From NCBI GenBank assembly GCA_001487125.1, contig LN913012.1:186001-250000 (forward strand): a stretch of 64,000 bases of DNA, written 5' to 3'. Shown piece after piece: positions 37,936 to 47,412 of the stretch. A program made the position numbers and the translations under genes. Below the pieces are notes generated by a model. It made no database searches. It saw only the letters and a program-made list of their open reading frames with translations, and was not told the DNA's origin. The stretch is from Gabonibacter massiliensis. GTDB taxonomy: Bacteria; Bacteroidota; Bacteroidia; Bacteroidales; Marinifilaceae. Numbering within the stretch: position 1 is the first letter of the stretch; each line of letters begins with the position of its first letter.

Positions 37936-38088
37936 ATTTATTGTGATTTTATAAATGGTTATAAGTTATGATATTTTTTTGAAATATCAAAGGGAAGGGC
38001 TATGCACTATGGAGATTTTGTTTATCAACTATTTAATGTTTTTCCAAGAAAGAAGTGTAAAAAAGTCCGGAAAATAAACGAAAATAAA

Positions 38089-38119
38089 TTTGTGTGGGAT
38101 GCAAAAATATATACCTTTG
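38089..38119 (+). promoter_or_regulatory. tRNA-Lys promoter (TTTG-N19-TACCTTTG)
   Basis: TTTG (38089-38092) and TACCTTTG (38112-38119) have exact 19-base spacing. The start of transcription would be near 38125. A small inverted repeat (caattg ... caattg, 38125-38144) lies in the leader. Confidence 0.88.
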
Positions 38120-38146
38120 CACCGCAATTGTAAAAAAACAATTGAC

Positions 38147-38219
38147 GATTCAGTAGCTCAGCCGGTAGAGCACAACACTTTTAATGTTGGGGTCCTGGGT
38201 TCGAATCCCAGCTGGATCA
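38147..38219 (+). tRNA. tRNA-Lys (anticodon TTT)
   Basis: A 73-base cloverleaf. The acceptor stem is gattcag/ctggatc with one G-T pair, the D-stem gctc/gagc, and the anticodon stem caaca/tgttg with loop cttttaa (anticodon TTT). The T-stem is ctggg/cccag with loop ttcgaat, and the discriminator is A. CCA is not encoded. It has its own promoter and terminator. Confidence 0.97.
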
Positions 38220-38232
38220 CAATACTTTAGAG

Positions 38233-38264
38233 ACCAAATCGATCATAAACGATTTGGTTTTTTT
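38233..38264 (+). terminator. Terminator of tRNA-Lys
   Basis: accaaatcg (38233-38241) pairs with cgatttggt (38250-38258), followed by a run of seven T's. Confidence 0.9.
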
Positions 38265-38407
38265 GATGACTGATTTTAATTAAATTATCGATACTTGTTA
38301 TGTTATAATTCGATTTTACGATTTTTTTTCTCTCTCTTATCTGATATGGATTTTGTAAATTCTTTGATTTTTCTGTTTTTATACCTACTTCTCGCGTGTA
38401 CATCTCG

Positions 38408-38983
38408 TTAGTTGTCATCTAACAATTCGATTCCAAACCCTTGGATTTTTTTTCCGTTTCTTACGATATAAATTTTATACACCGGTTTTTGTTGGCCGGG
38501 ATAATTACCGGAATAACCGATTTCTCTAAAGTGGGTAATATCTCCGGACCATAAGTATCGTAAGTCTTGTAAATCTCTCGATTTTCTTTCAAGCGGGTTA
38601 TAGAAAAGAGATCTTTTATCCAGCATGGGTTTGGGGGAATAATCCCATAACGAGATATAAAACAAGGGTTTTGCAGGTAATTTGTGTTTGAAATCAACGT
38701 CGGATAATCCATCCCTCTTTGCATTCGGTTCTTTAAGAGGTAGTTTTTTGAAATAGATCGAATCGTTTCTGGTCAAAATCTTTTTTTTCGGATCTGGTTG
38801 GAATGGATTTCTTAAGGTAAATGCGTTATCGAAATTTGTTTTTTTTAGGGTATCTGAAAATAATCTGCCAAATGGTCTTTTTTCAAACAAAAAATCATAT
38901 TCCGAAAATTCTGTTATCCTTTGTGCCGACAAGGAACCCCAGAATAATAGCTGAACCGCAAGCAAGGCGATAAGGTGTTTCAT
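38408..38983 (-). CDS. Exported hypothetical protein (intact copy of a duplicated gene)
   Basis: A 191-residue protein with a cleavable signal peptide (MKHLIALLAVQLLFWGSLSAQ) and no further membrane segments. The mature part is basic and rich in aromatic residues and prolines (NPFQPDPKKKILTRNDSIYF; YISLWDYSPKPMLDKRSLFY). It is not recognised. A truncated, decayed copy of this gene with its upstream region occurs at 55042-55281. A promoter of the form ATTG-N19-TATATTTG on the minus strand lies just upstream (39040-39010). It is convergent with the tRNA-Lys. Confidence 0.75.
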   Translation of the reverse strand: MKHLIALLAVQLLFWGSLSAQRITEFSEYDFLFEKRPFGRLFSDTLKKTNFDNAFTLRNPFQPDPKKKILTRNDSIYFKKLPLKEPNAKRDGLSDVDFKHKLPAKPLFYISLWDYSPKPMLDKRSLFYNPLERKSRDLQDLRYLWSGDITHFREIGYSGNYPGQQKPVYKIYIVRNGKKIQGFGIELLDDN

Positions 38984-39388
38984 AAGCTGTAATTTTTAAT
39001 CGTTCTACACAAATATAGGGATATTTTTTACATATGCAATTATATTTGTCATATAACAGGCTGAATAATAATTATGTATAGAATGGTTTATTTATGTCTG
39101 AGAAATCTACGGTTGGTAGTAAGCAGGGTTGTTATCATGAGAACAGTGAATTGATCATACACCCTATTTGTCAAATGACAAGAAGTCTTAAACCCGTATT
39201 GTTTACAGTTTTCGCTTTTTATCTCTTCCTTCGGTAATACCTTTAATGCTAAAGTATTATATTTATAATGAATGGATATTGGAAGTGTTGGTAAAATAAT
39301 GATATTGTTTTAATGTCATTAAATATCTATTTTTATTTTATTAATCTAATTTTGATATTGTATATTTGTACCGGATACAGGGTATTAT
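38984..39388. other. Intergenic region between the 191-residue gene and the sigma factor
   Basis: 405 AT-rich bases. The left end holds the minus-strand promoter of the exported protein, in a stretch (to about 39090) that is duplicated at 55300-55386. The right end has TATATTTG (39361-39368) just before the sigma-factor gene. Nothing else was identified. Confidence 0.55.
39010..39040 (-). promoter_or_regulatory. Promoter of the 191-residue exported protein
   Basis: On the minus strand ATTG (39040-39037) and TATATTTG (39017-39010) have 19-base spacing. The -33 box has one mismatch. Confidence 0.6.
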
Positions 39389-39967
39389 ATGATTAAATTT
39401 ATTGACCATAAAGAGGTTTTTGAACAGTTGTTCCGGGAGAATTATGTCCGTTTGTATTATCATGCCCTTAGCTTTTTGAATGATGAGGAGACGGCGAAAG
39501 ATACGGTCAATGACGTGTTTGAAAAGGTTTGGATGAATTTTGAAAAGATCGAACGATCCCAATCTCTTCTACCGTTATTGTATACTTTGGTACGTAATCA
39601 TTGCGTGAGTCAGCTTCGGCGTCGGAAGGCAAAGGAGCGTTTTGCCTTCGAATGGTCGTTAAAGAAGGAGACAATTAACGAGGACTGCATGGAATATGAA
39701 CTTTTAATCGAGCGTTTACGCGATTCCGTCGGAAATTTACCAGGACAAACAAAGACCGTATTCAGGAAATGTTTTCTCGAGGGAAGAAAATATCAAGAAG
39801 CAGCAGATGAATTGGCTATCTCTATCAATACGGTTAAGACGCATATAAGTAAGGCTTTACGTATCCTCCGGGAAGAGTATTCGAATGATGCACTTTGGTT
39901 GCTGGTATTTTTTTTACGAAAAACAAATAAAAAAGTATTCCAAGACATCACCCTTTTTGAAACGTAG
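39389..39967 (+). CDS. ECF RNA polymerase sigma-70 factor
   Basis: A 192-residue ECF sigma factor. Region 2 (residues about 10-75) shows QLFRENYVRLYYHALSFLND and the -10-recognition helix EETAKDTVNDVFEKVWMNFE. Region 4 (about 110-170) ends with the helix-turn-helix YQEAADELAISINTVKTHIS. This is the Bacteroides SusC/SusD-linked ECF subfamily. It is followed by its FecR-type anti-sigma factor 30 bases later and then by the SusC gene with an STN domain, so it should control the following operon. Confidence 0.93.
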   Translation: MIKFIDHKEVFEQLFRENYVRLYYHALSFLNDEETAKDTVNDVFEKVWMNFEKIERSQSLLPLLYTLVRNHCVSQLRRRKAKERFAFEWSLKKETINEDCMEYELLIERLRDSVGNLPGQTKTVFRKCFLEGRKYQEAADELAISINTVKTHISKALRILREEYSNDALWLLVFFLRKTNKKVFQDITLFET

Positions 39968-39997
39968 TGCGTGTTCTTAAAAACAGGAGACGAAAAC

Positions 39998-41164
39998 ATG
40001 CAAAACGATTTTAATTACGAGGATATAGAATTCGCATTATATATTTTACATCATCAGAAATTATTAGCTGAGCCGAAGGTTCGAGCTTGGTTGGAGGTGA
40101 AGGAGCATCGGGATCTGTTGGAAGGATTACGGCGTTACCGGGAAGCCGGTATGCGTGAAAAGGGAGGGATGGAGGTGGACGAGGAGTATCAATGGTTGTT
40201 GTTGGACGAGAGAATAACTTTACGGGCGAGTAAAATACGGATCCGTCGTAGGATGATGAAGTTCGTGGCTTCGGTTTTAGTGTTGATTTCCGTGACGATG
40301 GCTGTTTTCTATAAACAGAGGGAAAGACAATTTGTCCAACCGATGGAGTTAACCCGGAATACGGAGAAGAATACGGTAACGTTGATCACCGAAGGCGGAA
40401 AAAAGTACTTTTTGGCTTCCGGTACGGGTGCTGAAGATTCTTTAAACATACGAGGGGTGGTTATCGATTCGGTGGGAGGAATGAAATACATGAGAGTATT
40501 GCGGGATGATTGTCGGCCGGAAGAGTTTCACACGATAAAAGTACCTCGCGGGGGCGAGTATATCCTGATTTTGGATGACGGGACCCGGGTATGGATCAAT
40601 TCCGATTCCGAATTGAGATATCCTTTGGCGTTCAGCGGGGCGAAGCGGGAGGTTTTTTTGAAAGGAGAGGCTTATTTCGACGTGAAACGGGAGGTAGATC
40701 GTCCTTTTGTCGTGGCGACAATCCGAACCGAGGTCAACGTATTAGGTACGGAATTTAACGTGCAGTCATACGAGAACGGGGTGGAGAATATCACACTTGT
40801 AAAGGGAGTTGTCTCCGTGAAGGAAGAGGGAACGGGTGCGGATCATGTGGTCGTGTTGAAACCGGGAGAGAATGTCTCGTTGCGTGACGGTTTATTACGC
40901 ATAGAGGAGGTAGACGTGTTAAAGTATACTTCTTGGAAAGAGGGATTTTTCTATTATAATAACATACGTTTAGAAGAGATACTCGACGAGTTGGGCAGGT
41001 GGTTCGATTTTACCGTGTTTTACCGGAATCCGGAAGCCAAGGATTTTCGCTTTAAGTTTTGGGCTAACCGGAAAGATACGGTGGAACAGGTGATCGGGCG
41101 CTTGAAAGAGACGGGTAAATTGCGGATTGAGGTAACGGGAAAAACGGTAATCGTTTTTATATAA
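39998..41164 (+). CDS. FecR-family anti-sigma factor
   Basis: A 388-residue inner-membrane regulator. The N-terminal cytoplasmic segment binds the sigma factor. The single membrane helix follows RRRMMKFVASVLVLISVTMA at about residues 90-105. The periplasmic FecR domain has PRGGEYILILDDGTRVWINS and VFLKGEAYFDVKREVDRPF, and the C-terminal DUF4974 domain begins NIRLEEILDELGRWFDFTVF. ATG at 39998 is preceded by aggaga and is preferred over a GTG at 39971. It senses the STN domain of the SusC transporter encoded next. Confidence 0.93.
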   Translation: MQNDFNYEDIEFALYILHHQKLLAEPKVRAWLEVKEHRDLLEGLRRYREAGMREKGGMEVDEEYQWLLLDERITLRASKIRIRRRMMKFVASVLVLISVTMAVFYKQRERQFVQPMELTRNTEKNTVTLITEGGKKYFLASGTGAEDSLNIRGVVIDSVGGMKYMRVLRDDCRPEEFHTIKVPRGGEYILILDDGTRVWINSDSELRYPLAFSGAKREVFLKGEAYFDVKREVDRPFVVATIRTEVNVLGTEFNVQSYENGVENITLVKGVVSVKEEGTGADHVVVLKPGENVSLRDGLLRIEEVDVLKYTSWKEGFFYYNNIRLEEILDELGRWFDFTVFYRNPEAKDFRFKFWANRKDTVEQVIGRLKETGKLRIEVTGKTVIVFI

Positions 41165-41269
41165 AAGTGAACGAGAACCAAATAAGAAAGGGATAGTTGC
41201 GACCTATCCCCTTAACATGAATTTGGTTCATCGGACGGATGAACATGTTTAATTCTTAACTACAAATCT

Positions 41270-44200
41270 ATGGAAAAAAAATCGATTTCACCTCATTTTG
41301 AGGAGCGAAAAACGAAGAATCGGGTGCAAAACATCACGTGTATTCGCTTGTTTTTGTTTTTAAGCTTCTTTTGTATGGCCTCGGTTGTTTTCGGTCAGCA
41401 AAAGAAACTGAGTTTCAAATGGGAAAATGTGCCTTTGTCGGATGTATTCAATGCTTTGGAAAAAGCGGATGTCTACAAATTCGTGTTTAATTACGAAGAT
41501 ACGAAACCGTATAAGGTAACATTCGACGTGAAAGAAAAAACGGTATTCCAGATTTTGGATACGGTTTTTCGGGATAAGCCTTTTTCCTATAAACAGGAGG
41601 GTATCTATATCATGATCCGACGTAAGGAAGCGGATGTAAAACGGTTTGTCGTGAAAGGAAAGGTGACGGATGAAAAGGGTGTGCCTTTGCCGGGGGTTAC
41701 CGTGTTGCTGGAAGGTACGAATATCGGAACGGCTACCGACTCGGAGGGTAAATTCGAGATGTCGGTAACCCGGGAAAAGGGGAGCTTGCTACTCTCGTTT
41801 GTCGGGTATAAATCTCAAAAAGTGGCTTATGAAGCGGATAAACCGGTGTCGGTAAAGATGGAGGAAGAAGTGACGGATTTAGACGAGGTGGTGATTCGGG
41901 CTTACGGTACGCAAAACAAAAAAGAGATGGTCAGTTCGATCACTTCGATAAAGGCCGATGAGATGAAAGAGCTTCCTTCGCACAGTATTCTGAGTATGTT
42001 ACAGGGGCGTTTGGCCGGCGTGGATATCGTGAACCAGTCGGGAGCTCCGGGGTCCGGGGGAAACCGGGTTGCCGTTCGGGGTTACAACTCCTTGCTGCAG
42101 GAGGGTGCGACCGACGGACAACCTTTGTACGTGGTCGACGGGGTTCCCATGTTTTCCTTTACTTCTCCGGTGACGGGTACGAATACCTTATCGGATCTCG
42201 ATCCTTCTATGATTGCTTCCGTGGAGATATTGAAAGATGCCGCCGCCGCCGCAATCTACGGTTCCCGGGCAGGAAACGGGGTTGTCTTGATTACAACTAA
42301 GAAAGGACAGGCCGGGAAAACCAAATTTTCCGTGAATTTCTCCTATACGGCTTCTTTTTTACCCGTTACTCCCGAACAGACGGGAGGACGTTTGGAGAGA
42401 ATGACCAAGATATACCGTATGCGGAATAGCCTGAAAACGGGATACGATCAGATGAGCGGACTCTATTTTTACCCGACATCCTATGAAGATGCTTTTAACC
42501 GAGGTAACGGGGGATTTGATGCGTGGTGGGGAAACGGGTTTCCCGATTCTGCGGGAGAAAATAAAATTCTTCAGGATAGTCTGAATCCTTTCTATAACAA
42601 CCAGACAAACTGGTATAAATATAGCTTTCGGACGGGTAAGGTGATCAATGCCAATATTCAGGCATCCGGAGGGACCGATAAGATACAATATATGATCGGG
42701 GCCGGGTATTATGACGAGAAAGGTATTATGTTGAGCAGTAATTACTCCCGGGCAAACCTGATGGTGAATCTCTCGGCCAAACCCGCTCCTATTTTAACGG
42801 CAACGACCCAACTTTATTTGGGGTATATGGATAAAAGCCGGAATCTGAATAATGGAGATGGTCGTCGCGGAATCGAGGGAATGACGGTCGATCCAGCCTC
42901 GCAGACTACGCTGTTTCCCGGACATGGAAAAATAGAGGATAAGTTTTTGGAAAAGATCAATCAGACGGTTACCCGTAATGACAATTACCGTTTGATCGCG
43001 AGTTTGGGGTTGGAACTTCAATTAGCGAAAGGATTGACTCTCTCGGGGCTTGGATCGGTCGATTATGCTCAGTTCAACGTGAACGAGTTTATCCCGAGCA
43101 ACTTGGATGCGGCACAAGGTCTGAATCTTTCCATGGGGCAGGTATCCCGGGATATTTCGTTGATGAATGAAAATTTGTTGAAATATAGAATAGAGGGTAA
43201 TAGACACACGTTGGAGGCTTTATTGGGAATGAGTATTTCCAAAGAACAGGGATTCGATAATTGGGGAACCGGAAACGGGGGTGCAAGCGATAATGTGTAT
43301 TATTATCAGGGACCGGGAGGTGTCTACTATACGGAATCGGATAAATTAACACCGAGGCCCAGGACGGATTACCGGTCGAACTTTAATGAAAAGGCCATGT
43401 TGAGTTTTTTCGGCCGCTTAAGCTATAATTTCAAGAAACTCTATATCGTGGAATTTGCTTATCGTCGGGATGGTTCCTCTACTTTCGGAAAAAATGTACG
43501 TTGGGCTAACTTCCCGTCGATTGCCGTGGGATGGAATTTTGCGGACGAAGCTTTTTTGAAAAATGTGACGTGGTTAAACAGCGGAAAAGTGCGTATGAGC
43601 TGGGGAAAGTCCGGTCAGGTATTTCGTGACCCGTACATGGCTTACGGGTTGATGTCCAAAAACGGTATATTTCACGGGAATCCGGGGATGACGAGCTATA
43701 ATGCCGTCGCACCCGATTTGACCTGGGAGAAGACCAAGCAGTATAATGCCGGTTTGGATCTGGAATTGTTCGATTACCGTTTGAACGTGAAATTCGATTA
43801 CTATAATAAACTGACCTACTCATTGATTACGGACGTGCCTACTTTCGGGGATGTACAGGTGATGGACTCTTACAAGAAAAATGCGGGAGAAATTTCGAAC
43901 GAGGGAGTCGAGCTGGAATTGAAAGCCGATATTTTCCGGGATACCCGCGTGAAATGGAGAAGCCGACTGAATATATCCCGGAACTGGAACAAATTGGAAA
44001 AAACCTTTAACGGTAAGGATATGATGGGTAACGTGTTGAAACGGGGGTTGTTCGGTATTTACGTATTCAATGATAACGGGTATTACCAAAACGAGAAAGA
44101 GGTCCCCGTCTATTACAATAACGAGGGTTTCCCGATCTATATCAATAAGGTGTACGGGGAGATGAGCGGAATGGTAGGGGAGGTGAAGATAGAAGACGTG

Positions 44201-44737
44201 GACGGCAACGGAGAGATCGGTAACGGGGATTTGTACTACATCGGTAGTGCTTTGCCTTTGGCTTACGGAGGATGGGCAAGCGAGATTACCTGGAATAATT
44301 TTGACTTGAATATCCTCTTCAATTACTCTTTGGGGCGAAAGATGATAAATGCCGCACGATACGGGACCCCGATGAATATTGACGGTCCGATATTCCGGGA
44401 TTTGAGAGAAACGACTTTCTGGGAGAAAGAGGGTGATATGACGGATTTACCCCGGATGGGGGCTTCGTTTATTTTTCCCGAATTACGTTCGAACGTGGAA
44501 CGGGTCAATATGGTCCGGCTGAAACAATTGACATTGGGATATAACCTGCCGGAAAAATTTACCAAGAAATTTTATTTCAGCGGTATCCGTTTGTTTATCA
44601 CGGGAGAGAATATTTGGACCTGGACCAATTATTCCGGTACGGACCCCGAGGTGGTAAATATGGATAGCGGTATTGACGGGGGGAAGGCATATCCCTTACC
44701 CGAAAAATGGACTTTTGGTATAACCCTTAATTTTTAA
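41270..44737 (+). CDS. SusC/RagA TonB-linked outer-membrane transporter with STN domain
   Basis: A 1155-residue TonB-dependent transporter. A signal peptide ends near SVVFGQ (residue about 43). A secretin/TonB N-terminal (STN) signalling domain (about 50-115) follows, then a carboxypeptidase-D-regulatory-like domain (VKGKVTDEKGVPLPGVTVLL), a plug with a SusC motif (EVVIRAYGTQNKKEMVSSIT; SMLQGRLAGVDIVNQSGAPG), and a 22-strand barrel ending in an aromatic (LPEKWTFGITLNF). The STN domain contacts the FecR protein, so ligand binding should activate the sigma factor, as in FecA-type signalling. It pairs with SusD 5 bases downstream. The ligand is unknown. Confidence 0.95.
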   Translation: MEKKSISPHFEERKTKNRVQNITCIRLFLFLSFFCMASVVFGQQKKLSFKWENVPLSDVFNALEKADVYKFVFNYEDTKPYKVTFDVKEKTVFQILDTVFRDKPFSYKQEGIYIMIRRKEADVKRFVVKGKVTDEKGVPLPGVTVLLEGTNIGTATDSEGKFEMSVTREKGSLLLSFVGYKSQKVAYEADKPVSVKMEEEVTDLDEVVIRAYGTQNKKEMVSSITSIKADEMKELPSHSILSMLQGRLAGVDIVNQSGAPGSGGNRVAVRGYNSLLQEGATDGQPLYVVDGVPMFSFTSPVTGTNTLSDLDPSMIASVEILKDAAAAAIYGSRAGNGVVLITTKKGQAGKTKFSVNFSYTASFLPVTPEQTGGRLERMTKIYRMRNSLKTGYDQMSGLYFYPTSYEDAFNRGNGGFDAWWGNGFPDSAGENKILQDSLNPFYNNQTNWYKYSFRTGKVINANIQASGGTDKIQYMIGAGYYDEKGIMLSSNYSRANLMVNLSAKPAPILTATTQLYLGYMDKSRNLNNGDGRRGIEGMTVDPASQTTLFPGHGKIEDKFLEKINQTVTRNDNYRLIASLGLELQLAKGLTLSGLGSVDYAQFNVNEFIPSNLDAAQGLNLSMGQVSRDISLMNENLLKYRIEGNRHTLEALLGMSISKEQGFDNWGTGNGGASDNVYYYQGPGGVYYTESDKLTPRPRTDYRSNFNEKAMLSFFGRLSYNFKKLYIVEFAYRRDGSSTFGKNVRWANFPSIAVGWNFADEAFLKNVTWLNSGKVRMSWGKSGQVFRDPYMAYGLMSKNGIFHGNPGMTSYNAVAPDLTWEKTKQYNAGLDLELFDYRLNVKFDYYNKLTYSLITDVPTFGDVQVMDSYKKNAGEISNEGVELELKADIFRDTRVKWRSRLNISRNWNKLEKTFNGKDMMGNVLKRGLFGIYVFNDNGYYQNEKEVPVYYNNEGFPIYINKVYGEMSGMVGEVKIEDVDGNGEIGNGDLYYIGSALPLAYGGWASEITWNNFDLNILFNYSLGRKMINAARYGTPMNIDGPIFRDLRETTFWEKEGDMTDLPRMGASFIFPELRSNVERVNMVRLKQLTLGYNLPEKFTKKFYFSGIRLFITGENIWTWTNYSGTDPEVVNMDSGIDGGKAYPLPEKWTFGITLNF

Positions 44738-44742
44738 TAGCG

Positions 44743-46323
44743 ATGAAAAGGTTTTATATATATATGATCATGGGAATTCTGTCTGTTTCATGTACCGATT
44801 TTTTGGATGTGAGACCGGAGAATTCAACGACGTTCAATAACTATTTTCGTTCGGGAAAAGATGCGGAAGCTTTGCTCAACTCCATGATGTCGAATCTGCG
44901 TTTGGCGGAGAATCAGGATCAGGTACACGCGTGGGCCGGGATGAAGGTGGATAACGTGGCTCAGGATTACCGGGGAAACAGTATAAGGCGTGCCCGGCAA
45001 TTGGCCCCGCGAACCTATTTCACGGCTACCTGGCAATTGTATTACGCTGCCATTCATGATGCCGATCTGTTTTTGGATAACGCTTATCGTTTCCCGATGT
45101 CGAAAGAGATCGTGGATATCTATCGTTTACAGGCTTATTTCGTGAAAGGGCTCTGTTATTTTTGGCTCGGACGGGCCTGGGGTGAGGTGCCGATCGTTCC
45201 CAACAGCGAATCCGTTACGGAGAAATTAGGAAAGAGCAGTGTCAAACAGGTCTTGGAAGAGGCAACGAAGTGGGCTTTGTTGGCTATCGATTTGCCGAAT
45301 TACGAAGATTTAAAGGATTATGCCGGAAAGCCCAGAACGACGAAGCAATACGCGGGCAAGGGAGCCGCAGCGGCCCTGTTGGCTAACATCTATGCCTGGC
45401 GGGCTAATTTGGAAAATAAAAAAGAGTATTGGGAGGAGGCGGAGAAGTACTGCACGATGATCATCGGGAACAAGGCCGGAACCTATGGTTTGGCTGCCGA
45501 TCCGGAAGAGGTGTGTACCCGGGTGTTAAAGGGAGGAAGCGAGGAGAGTATATGGGAAATTTACAGGACATGGACGAGGCCGGGAGAGTTTACGGAACGT
45601 GCTTTTGTCAGCGAGGAGTTTATCGGCTGGCCGGTCAGAACGGATATGGAGGTGAGCTTTGCTTATCCGGATGTATTGGAGTTTACGAAAGAGACGGTCA
45701 ATGAACTTTATCCGCCGGATGACCTGAGAAGGAAGAGTTATTTCTACGGTATCGATTCGACCGAATTTCACGTGAAGGTTATGAAATACGATTGGCAGAC
45801 GGGACAGATGGTGGAGGTGATAAAGGTTTACGATTACACGGAAATGGAAAAAGCTTTTGCTAATGTATTCCGTTTTCCATTTTACAATATTAAGGATAAT
45901 GAAAGTTCGAAACGGTATTTGGGAATGGAGATGAATAAGGTGGTTTGGCGCTTGCCGGATATCCTGTTATTGAGAGCCGAGTGTCGTTTCCGTGCCGGAT
46001 TGCCCGATCCCATGGAAGATGTGATTGCCGTACGGCAACGTGCCGGCTTGACCGGGGCGGATTTGACGGATGACTTCGGCGGTGATGTGCAGCTGGCGAT
46101 ATTCAGGGAGCGGGAACGGGAGTTGTTGTTCGAGGATACCCGCTATTATGATGCCGTGCGAAACGGGTTAGAGTATGTACGACGAGAATTGCCGGAGGCT
46201 TTCGGACGTTTGACCGACGCTGATATCCGAAACGGAGCCTTGTATTATCCCGTGAACGCGGGGGCGATGGAAAACAACGATTTGGTTTTACAAAATGTTT
46301 ACTGGAACACAAAAGTACAATAA
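44743..46323 (+). CDS. SusD/RagB outer-membrane lipoprotein
   Basis: A 526-residue surface lipoprotein (signal ending ILSVSCTDFLDVRPE) that forms the lid of the SusC transporter. Family marks are DADLFLDNAYRF near residue 108, AYFVKGLCYFWLGRAWGEVP near residue 130, and the C-terminal RERERELLFEDTRYYDAVRN. SusD proteins of this type bind the imported ligand. Five bases separate it from SusC, and the fasciclin-like lipoprotein starts 1 base after its stop. Confidence 0.94.
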   Translation: MKRFYIYMIMGILSVSCTDFLDVRPENSTTFNNYFRSGKDAEALLNSMMSNLRLAENQDQVHAWAGMKVDNVAQDYRGNSIRRARQLAPRTYFTATWQLYYAAIHDADLFLDNAYRFPMSKEIVDIYRLQAYFVKGLCYFWLGRAWGEVPIVPNSESVTEKLGKSSVKQVLEEATKWALLAIDLPNYEDLKDYAGKPRTTKQYAGKGAAAALLANIYAWRANLENKKEYWEEAEKYCTMIIGNKAGTYGLAADPEEVCTRVLKGGSEESIWEIYRTWTRPGEFTERAFVSEEFIGWPVRTDMEVSFAYPDVLEFTKETVNELYPPDDLRRKSYFYGIDSTEFHVKVMKYDWQTGQMVEVIKVYDYTEMEKAFANVFRFPFYNIKDNESSKRYLGMEMNKVVWRLPDILLLRAECRFRAGLPDPMEDVIAVRQRAGLTGADLTDDFGGDVQLAIFRERERELLFEDTRYYDAVRNGLEYVRRELPEAFGRLTDADIRNGALYYPVNAGAMENNDLVLQNVYWNTKVQ

Positions 46324-46324
46324 G

Positions 46325-46963
46325 ATGATGAAACATATATTTATAGTGGCCCTTGTAGGTTTTGTTGTAGCTACGGGAGCCTGTACGAAGGATAATTTTG
46401 TCAAAACGGGGCTGCATAACGGCCGTTTTGACGGTAGTTTGCTGGAGTATTTAAAAGCTTCAGGACACTCTTACGATTGGGATTCGACAGCCAGATTAGT
46501 GGAACAGGCCGGCCCGCAAATGGTTCGCTTGTTCGAAGGGAAGGATCCCGAACACCCTGAAATTACTTTTTTGGGACCGACGAATCATTCCATTCGCAGG
46601 TATATGCTGTTTGAAGGTTATGAGCGCATAGCGGATATGGATCCGGGGGAGTGTGAAATGCTGTTGCTCAATTGCATCATCGATGGAAAGATTTATCGGG
46701 ACGATGTGCCGAGAGGGAAGTACGACGAGGAAGAGGCCTTGCCGGATGAAGGCGGGGGGTGGTATGTCACCTTGGGAGGGAATTCGATCTGGTTGTATAC
46801 CCATCAGGAAACCTTGCAGGGAATTCCCGATGTGGGTGCGGTTTCCTTGAATGTATACTCCCAGAATGCATTTCGCGAGTTTTCGATCGCCTCTTCGAAC
46901 ATCGAGCCGGATCATTGCGTGGTACACTCTTTGAGTTATCAATTTACTTTGGGTGATTTTTAA
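46325..46963 (+). CDS. Fasciclin (FAS1)-like lipoprotein
   Basis: A 212-residue lipoprotein (signal ending VVATGACTKDNF) with one FAS1-like domain. The H1 region reads ITFLGPTNHSIRRYMLFEGY and the later strand NCIIDGKIYRDDV. FAS1 domains are adhesive or ligand-binding modules. In SusC/SusD loci the gene at this position often encodes an extra surface-exposed binding protein (established for SusE/F-like positions, inferred here). ATG at 46325 overlaps the end of the susD gene within one base, so translation is probably coupled. Confidence 0.78.
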   Translation: MMKHIFIVALVGFVVATGACTKDNFVKTGLHNGRFDGSLLEYLKASGHSYDWDSTARLVEQAGPQMVRLFEGKDPEHPEITFLGPTNHSIRRYMLFEGYERIADMDPGECEMLLLNCIIDGKIYRDDVPRGKYDEEEALPDEGGGWYVTLGGNSIWLYTHQETLQGIPDVGAVSLNVYSQNAFREFSIASSNIEPDHCVVHSLSYQFTLGDF

Positions 46964-46984
46964 ATGTATTTAAAACAGAATGTT

Positions 46985-47407
46985 ATGAAATGGATCCTAT
47001 TTATATTGCCTGTTATTTGCCTCTGCTTTATGGCATGTGAAGAAAAGGAGGGGTATTTGAGAACCGAAAATGCCGTTTATGAGCCCGACACGATGGTGGT
47101 CCGGCTTGTTCCCGATCCGGAATTGGATGCCGTGCGAATAGAGAATAAATCTCCTTGGCAATCTTTGGCGATGCAGGGATACGAGGGAACGGAACGAATC
47201 GATTTTACCGTGGAAGCCGTCTTTTCTACTGCCGGTGAGGCTGCTGCCGATTCTTTTATGAACGAGTTGACTGTTTCGGGAGGAGGTGTTTTACATTATC
47301 CTTTCCAAGGAAAATCTCCGGCCGGCCGCTATACGGTATCGGTGCGTTTGACGGGTCCGGGGTATAGTCAAATAGTGAAAGATGCTTTTACATTTATCTT
47401 AAAATGA
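46985..47407 (+). CDS. Small lipoprotein of the SusC/SusD operon
   Basis: A 140-residue lipoprotein (signal MKWILFILPVICLCFMAC). An ATG 21 bases upstream (46964), which directly follows the previous stop codon, could also be used. The mature part is beta-rich, with two strands-and-turns ending in GRYTVSVRLTGPGYSQIVKD, similar to bacterial Ig-like or SusE-type domains, but no family is certain. It lies within the tight operon between the FAS1-like gene and the TldD-like gene (5-base gap), so it is probably a surface accessory of the transporter. Confidence 0.65.
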   Translation: MKWILFILPVICLCFMACEEKEGYLRTENAVYEPDTMVVRLVPDPELDAVRIENKSPWQSLAMQGYEGTERIDFTVEAVFSTAGEAAADSFMNELTVSGGGVLHYPFQGKSPAGRYTVSVRLTGPGYSQIVKDAFTFILK

Positions 47408-47412
47408 AATAG

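Noticed and set aside
38147-38219. tRNA-Lys as integration site of a mobile element
   Set aside because: There is no integrase, no repeated tRNA 3' end and no foreign gene cluster adjacent to it in this window.
38227-38418. 63-codon frame on the minus strand beside tRNA-Lys
   Set aside because: It runs through the tRNA terminator hairpin and overlaps the end of the exported-protein gene. The composition (KSNYNITSIDNL) is that of random AT-rich DNA.
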